Shown: positions 1 to 8,593, counted from the first letter of the stretch. The stretch is 64,000 nucleotides of DNA from Campylobacter lari (GCF_900638335.1 NZ_LR134508.1:186001-250000); one strand, 5' to 3'. Numbers and translations are program-made. The notes: generated by a model not told the origin, from the sequence alone.

Positions 1-254
1 GTATGGATGAATTAAGTGAAGAAGATAAATTAATTGTTGAAAGAGCGAGAAAAATTGAAAAATTCCTGTCTCAACCATTCTTCGTTGCAGAAGTATTTAC
101 AGGAAGTCCTGGTAAATACATTAGTTTAGAAGATACAATAGCAGGTTTTAAAGGTATTTTAGAAGGAAAATACGACCATTTACCAGAAAATGCTTTCTAT
201 ATGGTAGGTGGAATTGATGAAGTTATTGAAAAAGCAGAAAAACTTAAGGCTTAA
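1..254 (+). CDS. atpD: ATP synthase F1 beta subunit, C-terminal end (partial)
   Basis: The frame is open from the window edge, so the gene starts upstream and only about the last 84 residues are visible. The segment [12 protein letters not shown] followed by [12 protein letters not shown] is typical of the C-terminal helical domain of the catalytic beta subunit of F1-ATPase, which makes ATP on the cytoplasmic face of the inner membrane. The protein ends in KAEKLKA, and its TAA stop lies 2 bases before the ATG of atpC, as expected for the tail of an atp operon. The nucleotide-binding part is outside the window. Confidence 0.97.
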   Translation, partial: MDELSEEDKLIVERARKIEKFLSQPFFVAEVFTGSPGKYISLEDTIAGFKGILEGKYDHLPENAFYMVGGIDEVIEKAEKLKA

Positions 255-256
255 TA

Positions 257-649
257 ATGGATAATTTAATACATATAGAGGTGGTAACACCTCTTGGTAT
301 GATTTATAATGATAATGTAAAATCTATTGTTCTTCCTGGAAGTGAAGGTGAGTTTGGTGTTTTAAAAGGACACGCATCTTTAATCTCTTCTTTAAAGGCA
401 GGAATTATAGATATAGAAAAATCAGATTCAACTCATGAATTAGTTGCTATTGATTCAGGCCATGCAAAGGTATCTGAAACTAAAGTAAGTGTTTTAGCAA
501 AAGGTGCTGTATGGGTTGGTGGAAATAGTGATAGTGAAATAGCAAAAAGATTAGAAGAAGCAAAAGATTTGATTAAATCTATGAGTAGTGATAGCGTTGC
601 TTTGGCTTCTACTTTTGCTAAGATGGATAATAATGTAAGGCAAAAATAG
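257..649 (+). CDS. atpC: ATP synthase F1 epsilon subunit
   Basis: A 130-residue protein of normal size for the epsilon subunit, the rotor-stalk subunit that couples F1 to the c-ring and can inhibit ATP hydrolysis. Residues 1 to about 85 form the beta-sandwich domain, with the family motif LPGSEGEFGVLKGHA near residue 27; the rest is the C-terminal helical hairpin. It follows atpD with a 2-base gap and is the last gene of the atp operon. Its TAG stop shares one base with the GTG start of the next gene, so the Tol genes may be read from the same transcript. Confidence 0.97.
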   Translation: MDNLIHIEVVTPLGMIYNDNVKSIVLPGSEGEFGVLKGHASLISSLKAGIIDIEKSDSTHELVAIDSGHAKVSETKVSVLAKGAVWVGGNSDSEIAKRLEEAKDLIKSMSSDSVALASTFAKMDNNVRQK

Positions 650-1209
650 TGGATTTTCAAGCAATTTTTCATTTCTTTGAAAATACAAGCTTAATCACTT
701 ATATTGTATTAGCTTGGCTTTCAGTGTATTTTATACTTAGTTTTAGTATTTTATTTTCAAGATTAATGCTTATTAATAAATGGACTCAAAATGAAAGTCA
801 AGCTTTAGAAGCTTTAATGAGAGGGGAAAAAGATTTAAGTCAAAGTGCGTCAATTTTAAAAAAATGTGTGGAAATTGATGAAACTAAAATGAACATTTAT
901 AAAAATTCTGTAGAAAAAAAAGCTACGATAGGATTAACTTGGCTTAGTATCATAGCTTCAACCTCTCCTTTTATAGGGCTTTTTGGTACAGTGATTTCCA
1001 TACTTGAAACCTTTGGTGGTTTAGAAATGCAAAATTCTTTAAGCATTATTGCTCCTAAAATTAGTGAAGCTTTGGTGGCTACAGGTTGTGGGATTTTAGT
1101 AGCAATCCCTGCATATAGCTTTCATTTGATTATCAAACGCAAGGCTTATGAGTTGATTAATATCTTAGATAGTGAAATTAAGGTGCTGGTAAGTTCTATA
1201 AAGGCTTAA
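649..1209 (+). CDS. tolQ: TolQ/ExbB-type proton channel protein
   Basis: A 186-residue inner-membrane protein of the MotA/TolQ/ExbB family. Membrane segments lie near residues 17-39, 97-122 and 140-162, and the family signature SPFIGLFGTV is at 106-115, just where the pore-lining second segment begins. It would form, with the next gene product, the proton-driven motor that powers the TolA-like protein. The start is GTG overlapping the atpC stop by one base; the downstream tolB, pal and cpoB argue for a Tol-Pal role rather than TonB-linked transport, although Campylobacter annotations often call it ExbB. Role as TolQ is from context. Confidence 0.9.
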   Translation: MDFQAIFHFFENTSLITYIVLAWLSVYFILSFSILFSRLMLINKWTQNESQALEALMRGEKDLSQSASILKKCVEIDETKMNIYKNSVEKKATIGLTWLSIIASTSPFIGLFGTVISILETFGGLEMQNSLSIIAPKISEALVATGCGILVAIPAYSFHLIIKRKAYELINILDSEIKVLVSSIKA

Positions 1210-1212
1210 TTT

Positions 1213-1599
1213 ATGTTTTTAGAAGAAAAACCCGAATTAAATATTACACCTTTAGTTGATATTATGCTTGTGTTGCTTGCTATTTTGATGGTAACTGCGC
1301 CAAGTATTACATATGAGGAAAAAGTGCAACTTCCTCAAGGTTCACAAAAAACTTCAAGTGCTCCAAATATTAAAAGTTTGATTATAACAATTAATGCAAA
1401 AAAAGAAATTTTTATAGGAAAAGATAAATTTGATTTTATAAGTTTTGCAGATAATATGAACGCCTTAAAACTTCAGTATAACACTCAAGAGACAGTTTTT
1501 ATAAGAGCAGATAAGAATCTAAAATATGATGATGTGATGAATGTTTTAAGAACAATGAAACATTTAGGTTTCCAAAAAGTTGCTTTGCAAACTGAGTAG
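1213..1599 (+). CDS. tolR: TolR/ExbD-type motor protein
   Basis: A 128-residue protein of the ExbD/TolR family: short cytoplasmic N-terminus, one membrane helix (about residues 14-30) beginning with the conserved sequence NITPLVDIML, and a periplasmic domain. Asp16 in this motif is the family's conserved proton-conducting aspartate. It pairs with the TolQ-like protein encoded 3 bases upstream and should interact with the TolA-like protein encoded next. ExbD and TolR cannot be told apart from sequence alone; the operon context favours TolR. Confidence 0.9.
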   Translation: MFLEEKPELNITPLVDIMLVLLAILMVTAPSITYEEKVQLPQGSQKTSSAPNIKSLIITINAKKEIFIGKDKFDFISFADNMNALKLQYNTQETVFIRADKNLKYDDVMNVLRTMKHLGFQKVALQTE

Positions 1600-1602
1600 A
1601 AA

Positions 1603-2382
1603 ATGGAAGAAAATTCTATACACAATTTTAAATCCTTTATTTATGCAACTTTAGTTTATTTTTTTGTCGTTTTCTTAGTTTTTTTTAAATTAATTGAATA
1701 TAAACCAAAAGCTATTGAATATACTGATGATCCTAATAGTTTTATTAATATAGAACTTGGCGATAGTGTAAATCAAAATCAAATTAATACGATACAAGAA
1801 TTGCAAAAAGAAAATTTGCAAAGTTTATTTGAAGAAAATCTTCTGCAAAAATACACCACAAATAAAAGTGTCAATACGCAAAATATAGAACAGCAAGCAA
1901 GTGTTTTTAATGAGTTGTTTGGTAAAATAGAAGATTATCAAGAGGAAAAAACAACAAAAGTACAATCTTCTATGCCCTCAAAAAAACCTACCTTTGCCCA
2001 AAGAGAAAAAATCAATGATTTTTCTAAACAACTCAATGAAAATTTAAAAATAAACCAAGAACTAGGACAATCTGTTATAGAGCAAAAAATAGGTGTTTAC
2101 GATCAATTTTTAGGTACTGTGAGAAAATACCTTGAGGATAGATGGAGAATTTACAATCCTAGTGGTAATTTAAGTATAGATGTAGAATTTGTAATTGATA
2201 ATAATGGTTATTTTTATTTGCTAAGCGCTACTAGTGCACATAGCGATAGTTTTGATAAAAAAGCAAAAGAATTTTTACAAAATTTAGAAGGAAGATACAT
2301 AACTTTACCTCCAAATGGTAAAATAAGAAAAATCAAAATGCAACTTAGTGATATAATTGAGTTTAAAACGGAGAAACAATGA
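1603..2382 (+). CDS. tolA: TolA/TonB-like energy-transducing protein
   Basis: A 259-residue protein with a single N-terminal membrane anchor (about residues 12-29), a Gln/Lys/Glu-rich middle stretch of low complexity that would span the periplasm, and a C-terminal domain from about residue 165 (RKYLEDRWRIYNPSG onward) like the TolA/TonB C-terminal fold. Its place between the TolR-like protein and TolB indicates that it is the TolA component linking the motor to the outer-membrane proteins TolB and Pal. Its 3' end overlaps the tolB start by 4 bases (ATGA). Sequence similarity in this family is weak, so the name rests on domain layout and position. Confidence 0.82.
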   Translation: MEENSIHNFKSFIYATLVYFFVVFLVFFKLIEYKPKAIEYTDDPNSFINIELGDSVNQNQINTIQELQKENLQSLFEENLLQKYTTNKSVNTQNIEQQASVFNELFGKIEDYQEEKTTKVQSSMPSKKPTFAQREKINDFSKQLNENLKINQELGQSVIEQKIGVYDQFLGTVRKYLEDRWRIYNPSGNLSIDVEFVIDNNGYFYLLSATSAHSDSFDKKAKEFLQNLEGRYITLPPNGKIRKIKMQLSDIIEFKTEKQ

Positions 2383-3578
2383 AAAAAATATTAGTATTTT
2401 TATTTTTTTGTTCAGTATTATTTGGACAAGATGCGACAATATCTGTTGTTAATAAAGGTATGCAATTACCTAAAATTTATATTAAAGACCAATCTAAATT
2501 AAATGATTTAGATCTTAAAAAAAGTTTTTATAACATGCTTGTTAATGATATAAAAGTGAGTTCAAATTTTGAGATAACTCAAGATGAAAAACAAGGTGAT
2601 TATATTTTTTCTTATATATTAAATAAAAATGGCAAGCTTTTAGATATTGATGTTGAAATTTTAGCTGCAAATGAAACTAAAACAAGATTTTATGAGCAAA
2701 TTCTTTCTATTGAAGAGTATCCATTTTTGGCACATAGAAGTGTTGCTCAGATGAATAGAAAATTAGGCTTTGCACCGGTTGATTGGATGGATCATAAAAT
2801 TTTAATAGCTAGAACCCAAGGTAGTAAGCAAAGTGATATTTTATTAGCAGATTATACTTTAACTTATCAAAAAGTATTGATTTCAAAAGGTTTAAATTTG
2901 TTTCCTAAATGGGCAAATAAAGAGCAAAACGCATTTTATTTTACTGCCTATGAAGATGAAATTCCAACTCTTTATAAATATAACATGAAAAATAAAAATA
3001 TCACAAAAATCATTGCTAGTAAAGGCATGATGGTTGCTTCTGATGTGAGTGATGATGGTAAAAAAATTTTACTTACCATGGCTCCAAAAGACCAACCTGA
3101 TGTATACTTGTATGATGTAGATTCAAAAAATTTGACACAAATTACAAACTATATGGGTATTGATGTAAATGGTAATTTTGTTGATGATGATAAGAAAATT
3201 GTGTTTGTATCTGATCGTTTGGGTTATCCAAATATTTTTATGCAAAATTTAGAGTCAAATTTAACAGAACAAGTTGTTTTTCATGGTAAAAATAATTCTT
3301 CGGTTTCTACTTATAAACACTATATGGTTTATTCTAGTAGAGAAGTAAATCAAAGCGGAGTTTTTAATCTTTATTTAATGTCAACTCAAAGTGATTATAT
3401 AAGACAACTTACTGCAAATGGTAAAAATCTTTTTCCAAGATTTTCTAGTGATGGAGAAAGTGTTGTATTTATTAAATATTTAGGTTCACAAAGTGCATTA
3501 GGGGTTATTAGAATTAATGCAAACAAAGCCTTTCATTATGGTTTAAAAGTAGGTAAAATTCAATCAATTGATTGGTAA
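2379..3578 (+). CDS. tolB: Tol-Pal system beta-propeller protein TolB
   Basis: A 399-residue periplasmic protein with a signal peptide (MKKILVFLFFCSVLFGQ, cleaved near residue 16), an N-terminal alpha/beta domain and a C-terminal propeller with repeats such as ISDDGKKI-like and FSSDGESVVF (about residue 350). TolB binds Pal at the outer membrane and is acted on by TolA during envelope constriction. The repeats seen here (VSDDGKKILLTMA, VDDDKKIVFVSDRLGYPNIF) are the TolB blade pattern. It starts inside the end of the TolA-like gene, indicating translational coupling. Confidence 0.95.
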   Translation: MKKILVFLFFCSVLFGQDATISVVNKGMQLPKIYIKDQSKLNDLDLKKSFYNMLVNDIKVSSNFEITQDEKQGDYIFSYILNKNGKLLDIDVEILAANETKTRFYEQILSIEEYPFLAHRSVAQMNRKLGFAPVDWMDHKILIARTQGSKQSDILLADYTLTYQKVLISKGLNLFPKWANKEQNAFYFTAYEDEIPTLYKYNMKNKNITKIIASKGMMVASDVSDDGKKILLTMAPKDQPDVYLYDVDSKNLTQITNYMGIDVNGNFVDDDKKIVFVSDRLGYPNIFMQNLESNLTEQVVFHGKNNSSVSTYKHYMVYSSREVNQSGVFNLYLMSTQSDYIRQLTANGKNLFPRFSSDGESVVFIKYLGSQSALGVIRINANKAFHYGLKVGKIQSIDW

Positions 3579-3592
3579 AATATCAAAATAGC

Positions 3593-3609
3593 ATTTTTTT
3601 TGTTATAAT
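3593..3609 (+). promoter_or_regulatory. Probable sigma70 promoter for pal
   Basis: In the 64-base gap after tolB there is a T-run followed by G and a perfect TATAAT (3604-3609), 34 bases before the pal ATG. A T-rich stretch instead of a clear -35 box is typical of Campylobacter vegetative promoters. This would give pal-cpoB its own transcript besides any read-through from the atp/tol operon. Confidence 0.65.
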
Positions 3610-3642
3610 TAAGTATGATTTTTAAATAAAAAGGGGAAAGTA

Positions 3643-4128
3643 ATGAAAAAAATCATTTTTGCTTCAATTACTGCATTTGCTGTTATTGTAAGTGGATGTG
3701 CTACAAAAAATACTAGTGTAAGTAGCTCAAGTAGTGTAGATGGTTCAAAAGGTAGTGGTGGTTCAGACAGATTTGAAAATCTTGAATCTTTAAATTCTGT
3801 TGCAAATGTATATTTTGATTTTGATAAATTTAATGTTAGAAAAGATATGCAAAAAGTTATTGCAAATAATGCTGAAATTTTTAACAAAGAAGCTACTAAT
3901 GCTGCAATCGTAGTTGAAGGAAACTGTGATGAGTGGGGAACTGATGAGTATAATCAAGCTTTAGGTCTAAAAAGAGCTAAAGCAGTAAAAGAATCTTTAG
4001 TAGCTCAAGGTGTTAATGCTGATAGAATTAGCGTAAAAAGCTATGGAGAGACTAATCCTGTATGTACTGAAAGAACAAAAGCATGCGATGCTCAAAATCG
4101 TCGTGCAGAATTTAAAATTGCAAAATAA
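3643..4128 (+). CDS. pal: Peptidoglycan-associated lipoprotein Pal (Omp18)
   Basis: A 161-residue outer-membrane lipoprotein. The signal peptide ends in the lipobox VSGC with the lipidated Cys at residue 19, followed by a Ser/Gly-rich linker and an OmpA-like peptidoglycan-binding domain from about residue 55 (VYFDFDKFNVR, then the diaminopimelate-binding region and NRRAEFKI at the C-terminus). Pal anchors the outer membrane to peptidoglycan and is the end point of the Tol system. A good ribosome site (AAGGGGAAAG) precedes the ATG. Confidence 0.97.
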   Translation: MKKIIFASITAFAVIVSGCATKNTSVSSSSSVDGSKGSGGSDRFENLESLNSVANVYFDFDKFNVRKDMQKVIANNAEIFNKEATNAAIVVEGNCDEWGTDEYNQALGLKRAKAVKESLVAQGVNADRISVKSYGETNPVCTERTKACDAQNRRAEFKIAK

Positions 4129-4140
4129 AGTTTTAAATAA

Positions 4141-5130
4141 ATGAAATTAAACTTATTATCAGTAGCTCTTTTAGGGGCTACTTTTTTATATGCTGAAATT
4201 TCAGCATTTGACGCAGGAAAAGTAGATACAAAAACACCTTATGGTTTAACTCAAAATGAAAAATTGCAATATGAAAATCAAGAACGCTTAAAAGCTTTAA
4301 ATGAATATTATACAAATTTGACAAGCAAAATAAATACAGCAGTGGAAAACATAGAGGGTTTGCAAAGTGTCACTGAGGGATTAAATGCTCAGTATTCAAA
4401 AGCTAATACAAAATTGCTTTCATTAGAAGAAAACTATCAAAATTTTGATGCAAATATTACTCAAGAAATTCAAAATTTAAGAGCTTATATTGAAGAAAAT
4501 AGACAAATTCAGGAAAAAAATTACCAAGAAATTCAAAAAGTTTTAGGTGAAATTACAACTTTAATCAATAAGATTAATGATGATTATATTTCCAAAGAAG
4601 ATATGAATCAAACTATAACTTTTTTTCAATCTGAAATAGCTAGGGTGCAAAATCAAACAAAAATTACTCCAGTTGCTCCTGTTGTAAGTGATGATAATAA
4701 AACCCAAGAAATCATTCAAGATGCAAATAAAACTCAAGATGAAGTGATTGAAGTAAAAGATGATAGTTGGAAAAAATTACAATCTAGTGAAATTTTGAAA
4801 AAAGCGATAGATGAAACTAATAAAAATCAATTTGAGGATGCAAGAGAAAAATTTGAACATCTAATAAGTATTCACTATAAACCTGCTAGGTCTACTTTTT
4901 GGCTTGGAGAGATAAGATATAAACAGCAAGATTATGCAGGTGCTTTGGGATTTTATAAAAAAAGTTCTGCTATAAGCACTAAGGGTGATTATGTGCCAAA
5001 ATTGCTTTATCACACGGCTATTAGCTTGGATAAAGTTGGAGATCCAAAAAGTGCTAATAAATTTTATAAGGCTTTAAAGACAGCTTATCCTGATAGTCCT
5101 GAAGCAAAAGTTTCACCAGATAGAAAATAA
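4141..5130 (+). CDS. cpoB: CpoB/YbgF-like periplasmic TPR protein
   Basis: A 329-residue protein with a signal peptide (about residues 1-18, ending LYA), a long coiled-coil region (roughly 45-170, with heptad-like Leu/Ile/Asn spacing), an acidic linker, and C-terminal TPR repeats (about 215-325). The AREKFEHLI, FWLGEIRYKQQDYAGAL and KSANKFYKALKTAYP segments fit the YbgF/CpoB family that coordinates Tol-Pal constriction with peptidoglycan synthesis. It is 12 bases downstream of pal, the usual place for this gene. The coiled-coil is longer than in E. coli CpoB. Confidence 0.88.
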   Translation: MKLNLLSVALLGATFLYAEISAFDAGKVDTKTPYGLTQNEKLQYENQERLKALNEYYTNLTSKINTAVENIEGLQSVTEGLNAQYSKANTKLLSLEENYQNFDANITQEIQNLRAYIEENRQIQEKNYQEIQKVLGEITTLINKINDDYISKEDMNQTITFFQSEIARVQNQTKITPVAPVVSDDNKTQEIIQDANKTQDEVIEVKDDSWKKLQSSEILKKAIDETNKNQFEDAREKFEHLISIHYKPARSTFWLGEIRYKQQDYAGALGFYKKSSAISTKGDYVPKLLYHTAISLDKVGDPKSANKFYKALKTAYPDSPEAKVSPDRK

Positions 5131-5144
5131 AAAAAGGAGATAAA

Positions 5145-5726
5145 ATGGCTATAGAAAAAAATAGTGTAGTTTCAATGTTTTATGAGTTGAAAGATGCAAA
5201 TACTAATGAAGTTTTAGAATCAAATATTTATGCTGAACCTATTTCTTTTATTTTAGGCAAGGGTCAAATTTTAGAAGGATTAGAAGAAGAAATTCAAAAG
5301 CTTAATGCTCCGTGTAATGCTGATATTGTGATAAAAAAAGAAAATGCTTTAGGTGAATATGATGCAAATGCTTTGCAAACTTTACCAAAAGAGCAGTTTG
5401 CAGGGATTGATTTGCAAGTTGGCATGGAGCTTTTTGGCGAAGGTGAAGATGGTAATACAGTAAGAGTAATCGTTAGAGAAATTACTGAAAATGAAGTTAC
5501 TATTGATTACAACCATGCTTATGCAGGAAAAGATTTGTTGTTTTCAATCAATATTGTAGATGTTAGAGCTGCAAGTGAAGATGAAATTTTAACAGGAATT
5601 ATTGCAGGTAGTAGAAGTTGTGGATGTGGCGGTGGAGGACATCACCATGATCATCATCACGGCCATGGCGGTGGTTGTTGTGGAGGCCATGGACATGGTG
5701 GCGGTGGTTGTTGCGGTGGTCATTAA
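5145..5726 (+). CDS. slyD: FKBP-type peptidyl-prolyl isomerase SlyD
   Basis: A 193-residue protein. Residues 1 to about 150 are the SlyD FKBP domain with inserted flap: VVSMFYELKDANTNEVLESN near the start and LEGLEEEIQKL in the middle. The last 36 residues are an extreme Gly/His/Cys-rich tail (CGCGGGGHHH, then GGGCCGG twice) that should bind nickel or zinc; SlyD delivers nickel to hydrogenase and urease maturation in other bacteria. The DNA of the tail is a near-perfect tandem duplication, GC-rich against its AT-rich surroundings. The TAA stop overlaps the fabD ATG by one base. Confidence 0.95.
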   Translation: MAIEKNSVVSMFYELKDANTNEVLESNIYAEPISFILGKGQILEGLEEEIQKLNAPCNADIVIKKENALGEYDANALQTLPKEQFAGIDLQVGMELFGEGEDGNTVRVIVREITENEVTIDYNHAYAGKDLLFSINIVDVRAASEDEILTGIIAGSRSCGCGGGGHHHDHHHGHGGGCCGGHGHGGGGCCGGH

Positions 5727-6646
5727 TGAATAGCGCATTTATTTTCCCAGGCCAAGGCTCTCAAAGTGCTGGCATGGGTTCGAGTTTTTATGATAATTCT
5801 AAGAAAGCAAAAGAATTATTAGATAATGCTAGTGATTTTTGTAAAATTGATTTTAAAAATTTGCTTTTTAAGGAAAATGAAAATTTAAATAAAAGTGAAT
5901 TTACGCAAATGGCCATAGTACTAAACTCGCTAATGGCTTATGAAGCTTTAAAAGAGCAAGTTGATATAGAAGCTAAGTATAGCTTGGGGCATTCATTGGG
6001 AGAATTCAGTGCTTTAGCAGCTCAAGATGCATTTGGCTTTTTAGATGTTATAGCGCTTGTTAATAAACGTGGTCAATTCATGCAAGAAGATTGTTCTAAA
6101 ATAGAAGCTGGTATGATGGTGATTTTAGGGCTTGAAGATAAAGTAGTAGAAGAACTTTGTCAAAAAGCATTAAGTGAGAAAAAAAATATTTTTGCTGCTA
6201 ATTATAATTGTGATGGGCAAATTGTAGTGGCAGGTTTAAAACCTGATTTAGCTTCTTACGAGAGTGAGTTTAAAAATGCAGGGGCTAAAAGAGCTATGCT
6301 TTTGAACATGAGTGTTGCAAGCCATTGCCCATTATTAAAAAATGCATCTTTGAAACTTACAAAAGAATTAGAACTTGTTTTAAAAGAGAGCTTTAAAAGC
6401 GTGGTATCAAATGTCAATGCAAAAACATATAATGATAAAAATCAAGCCCTAATGCTTTTAAGCGAGCAACTCATCAAACCTGTTCTTTATAAACAAAGTA
6501 TTAAGGCTGTAGATAGTGAAGTAGATTTTTATATAGAATTTGGTGCAAGTGTGCTAAAGGGCTTAAATAAAAAAATCACTCAAAAAGAAACTTATACTTT
6601 AAGTAAAATAGAAGATATTGATGAAATTTTAAAGGTAATTAAATGA
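5726..6646 (+). CDS. fabD: Malonyl-CoA:ACP transacylase FabD
   Basis: A 306-residue enzyme transferring malonate from CoA to acyl carrier protein for fatty-acid synthesis in the cytoplasm. It begins MNSAFIFPGQGSQ, the canonical start of FabD, and has the GHSLGEF nucleophile motif with Ser90 and a downstream SVASHCPLL segment with the catalytic His. An upstream ATG in the same frame inside slyD would add 17 Trp/Arg-rich residues; I reject it because the family starts at this Met and the ATG sits in a TAATG overlap with the slyD stop, implying translational coupling. Confidence 0.96.
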   Translation: MNSAFIFPGQGSQSAGMGSSFYDNSKKAKELLDNASDFCKIDFKNLLFKENENLNKSEFTQMAIVLNSLMAYEALKEQVDIEAKYSLGHSLGEFSALAAQDAFGFLDVIALVNKRGQFMQEDCSKIEAGMMVILGLEDKVVEELCQKALSEKKNIFAANYNCDGQIVVAGLKPDLASYESEFKNAGAKRAMLLNMSVASHCPLLKNASLKLTKELELVLKESFKSVVSNVNAKTYNDKNQALMLLSEQLIKPVLYKQSIKAVDSEVDFYIEFGASVLKGLNKKITQKETYTLSKIEDIDEILKVIK

Positions 6647-7329
6647 AAATAGCTATTTTAGGAGCTATGCCAGAAGAGGTTACTCCTTTACTAGAAACAT
6701 TAAAAGAATACCAAACAATAGAATATGCAAATAACACTTATTATCTTGCAAAATATAAAAATCATGAATTAATCATCGCTTATTCTAAGATAGGGAAAGT
6801 AAATTCCACTCTTAGTGCAGCTATTATGATAGAAAAATTTAAAGCCGAGCTTTTACTCTTTACAGGTGTAGCTGGTGCTTTTAACCCTAGTTTGGAAATA
6901 GGGGATTTAATTTATGCAACAAAATTAGCTCAATATGATTTAGATATCACAGCTTTTGGACATCCACTTGGCTATGTTCCAGGCAATGAAATTTTTATAA
7001 AAACAGATGATAAGCTAAATAATCTTGCCATGGAAGTTGCTAAAGAACTTGGTGTTAAATTACAATCAGGTATTATAGCTACGGGTGATGAGTTTATTTG
7101 TGATGAGAATAAAAAAGCAAAAATTAGAGAAATTTTCAGTGCAGATGCTTGTGAAATGGAAGGGGCTAGTGTAGCTTTGGTGTGTGATGCTTTAAAAATT
7201 CCATGTTTAATTTTAAGATCAATGAGTGATAAAGCAGGTGAAAAGGCTGAATTTGACTTTGATGAGTTTGTAGAAAAATCCGCTAAAATTTCAGCTAATT
7301 TTGTTTTAAAAATTTGTGAGAAACTATGA
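6643..7329 (+). CDS. mtnN: 5'-methylthioadenosine/S-adenosylhomocysteine nucleosidase (also aminodeoxyfutalosine nucleosidase)
   Basis: A 228-residue nucleosidase starting MKIAILGAMPEEVTPLLE, the MtnN/Pfs signature, with the FTGVAGAF ribose-binding stretch and the CEMEGASVALVC motif near residue 170. It cleaves adenine from methylthioadenosine and S-adenosylhomocysteine; in Campylobacter and Helicobacter the same enzyme also cleaves 6-amino-6-deoxyfutalosine in menaquinone synthesis. It overlaps fabD by 4 bases (ATGA) and the next gene by 4 bases. Confidence 0.95.
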   Translation: MKIAILGAMPEEVTPLLETLKEYQTIEYANNTYYLAKYKNHELIIAYSKIGKVNSTLSAAIMIEKFKAELLLFTGVAGAFNPSLEIGDLIYATKLAQYDLDITAFGHPLGYVPGNEIFIKTDDKLNNLAMEVAKELGVKLQSGIIATGDEFICDENKKAKIREIFSADACEMEGASVALVCDALKIPCLILRSMSDKAGEKAEFDFDEFVEKSAKISANFVLKICEKL

Positions 7330-8087
7330 TAAATCTTAGCAAAAGACTAATTAGAGAAGTTGCAAAAGCAAATGCTAAATTTTCCTTAATAGGAGATAAT
7401 GATAAGGTTTTATTAGGACTTAGTGGCGGGAAAGACTCTCTGGCTTTAGCACATCTTTTAAAGCGTATGCAAGCACATGCACCTTTTAAATTTGAACTTA
7501 AGGCAGTAACTTTAAGCTATGGTATGGGCGAAGATTATACTAAGCTTCATAATCACTGCAAAGAGCATGGTATTGATCATGAAGTGATTGATTCTAATAT
7601 TTATGAAATTTCAGGCGATACTATTAGAAAAAATTCAAGTTTTTGTAGCTATTTTTCAAGAATGAGGCGTGGTGCTTTATATACCTATGCTTTGGAAAAT
7701 GGTTTTAATAAGCTAGCTATAGCTCATCATTTTGATGATGCTGTGGAAAGTTTTTTTATGAATTTTATTTATAATGGTGCTCTTAGAAGTTTAGCTCCAA
7801 AATATAAAAGTAAAAGAGGTGTAGAGGTTATTCGCCCTTTGATTTTTGTAAGAGAAAGACAATTAAGAGAAAATGCTATTAATAATGAATTAGAAGTAAT
7901 TGGTAATGAATTTTGTCCTGGTATGAAGTTAAGTGAAAAAAATGTAAAATTTCCTCATGCAAGAGAAGAAGCTAAGCAGCTTTTAGCAAATTTAGAAAAA
8001 GAAAATCCAAAATTATTTACAAGTTTAAAAACTGCATTTGAAAATATCCACACGGATAGTTTTTTTATGGTTAAGGATAATGGCTAA
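7326..8087 (+). CDS. TtcA-like PP-loop tRNA thiolation family protein
   Basis: A 253-residue protein of the TtcA family, whose members 2-thiolate C32 of tRNA using ATP and an iron-sulfur cluster. The PP-loop SGGKDS is intact at residues 33-38, and AIAHHFDDAVES at about 131 is the second family motif. The cysteines are odd: where TtcA has CxxC followed by SRLRRG, this has C107-S-Y-F110 then SRMRRG, and the later TtcA cysteine region is reduced to a lone C197. The cluster ligands of classical TtcA therefore appear incomplete. It overlaps both neighbours. Family is clear; activity as TtcA is doubtful. Confidence 0.75.
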   Translation: MINLSKRLIREVAKANAKFSLIGDNDKVLLGLSGGKDSLALAHLLKRMQAHAPFKFELKAVTLSYGMGEDYTKLHNHCKEHGIDHEVIDSNIYEISGDTIRKNSSFCSYFSRMRRGALYTYALENGFNKLAIAHHFDDAVESFFMNFIYNGALRSLAPKYKSKRGVEVIRPLIFVRERQLRENAINNELEVIGNEFCPGMKLSEKNVKFPHAREEAKQLLANLEKENPKLFTSLKTAFENIHTDSFFMVKDNG

Positions 8088-8592
8088 TCTTTTAGTTGTT
8101 GTTGATTATCAAAATGATTTTATCGATGGTAGCTTAGGTTTTGAAAAAGCTACCAAGATAAAAGATAATATTCTTACTCTTTTAAAAAATCATCAAGGTG
8201 ATATTGTTTTTACTTTTGATACGCATGATGAGAATTATTTAAAAACCAAAGAAGGAAAAAATTTACCTATTTATCATTGTATTAGAGATACTTTGGGTTG
8301 GCAAATGCCAAGTGATTTTGATGTGTATTTAAAAAATGCAAAAAAAATCTTTTATAAGAATGCTTTTGGTAGTTTAGAATTGGCTAATTTTTTAAAACAA
8401 AATTATTATGAAAGTATAGAATTTTGTGGTTTGGTTTCACATATTTGTGTATTTAGTAATATTATTTTAGCTCAAAGTGCTAGTATCAACTCAAAAATCA
8501 TATTGCATAAAAATGCAACAGCAAGTTTTAATAAATCTTTAGAAAATAGTGCTTATGAAATTTTGCAAGCTTATGGCGTAGAGCTTTTATAA
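8080..8592 (+). CDS. Nicotinamidase/isochorismatase-family cysteine hydrolase
   Basis: A 170-residue alpha/beta hydrolase of the cysteine hydrolase family, beginning MANLLVVVDYQNDFIDGSLG. Asp9 is the catalytic aspartate, the metal site is suggested by TFDTHDENY, and the nucleophile is the Cys in GLVSHICVFSN (about residue 128). This layout best fits nicotinamidase (PncA, nicotinamide to nicotinate, NAD salvage), but isochorismatase-like hydrolases cannot be excluded. An upstream ATG would add 14 residues lying inside the previous gene; the chosen start matches the family N-terminus and overlaps the previous gene by 8 bases. Confidence 0.82.
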   Translation: MANLLVVVDYQNDFIDGSLGFEKATKIKDNILTLLKNHQGDIVFTFDTHDENYLKTKEGKNLPIYHCIRDTLGWQMPSDFDVYLKNAKKIFYKNAFGSLELANFLKQNYYESIEFCGLVSHICVFSNIILAQSASINSKIILHKNATASFNKSLENSAYEILQAYGVELL

Positions 8593-8593
8593 A

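Noticed and set aside
5675-5725. Upstream start for FabD giving a Trp/Arg-rich N-terminal extension
   Set aside because: The extension is the GC-rich slyD tail read in another frame; FabD proteins start at MNSAFIFPGQ-type sequence and a coupled ATG exists at 5726.
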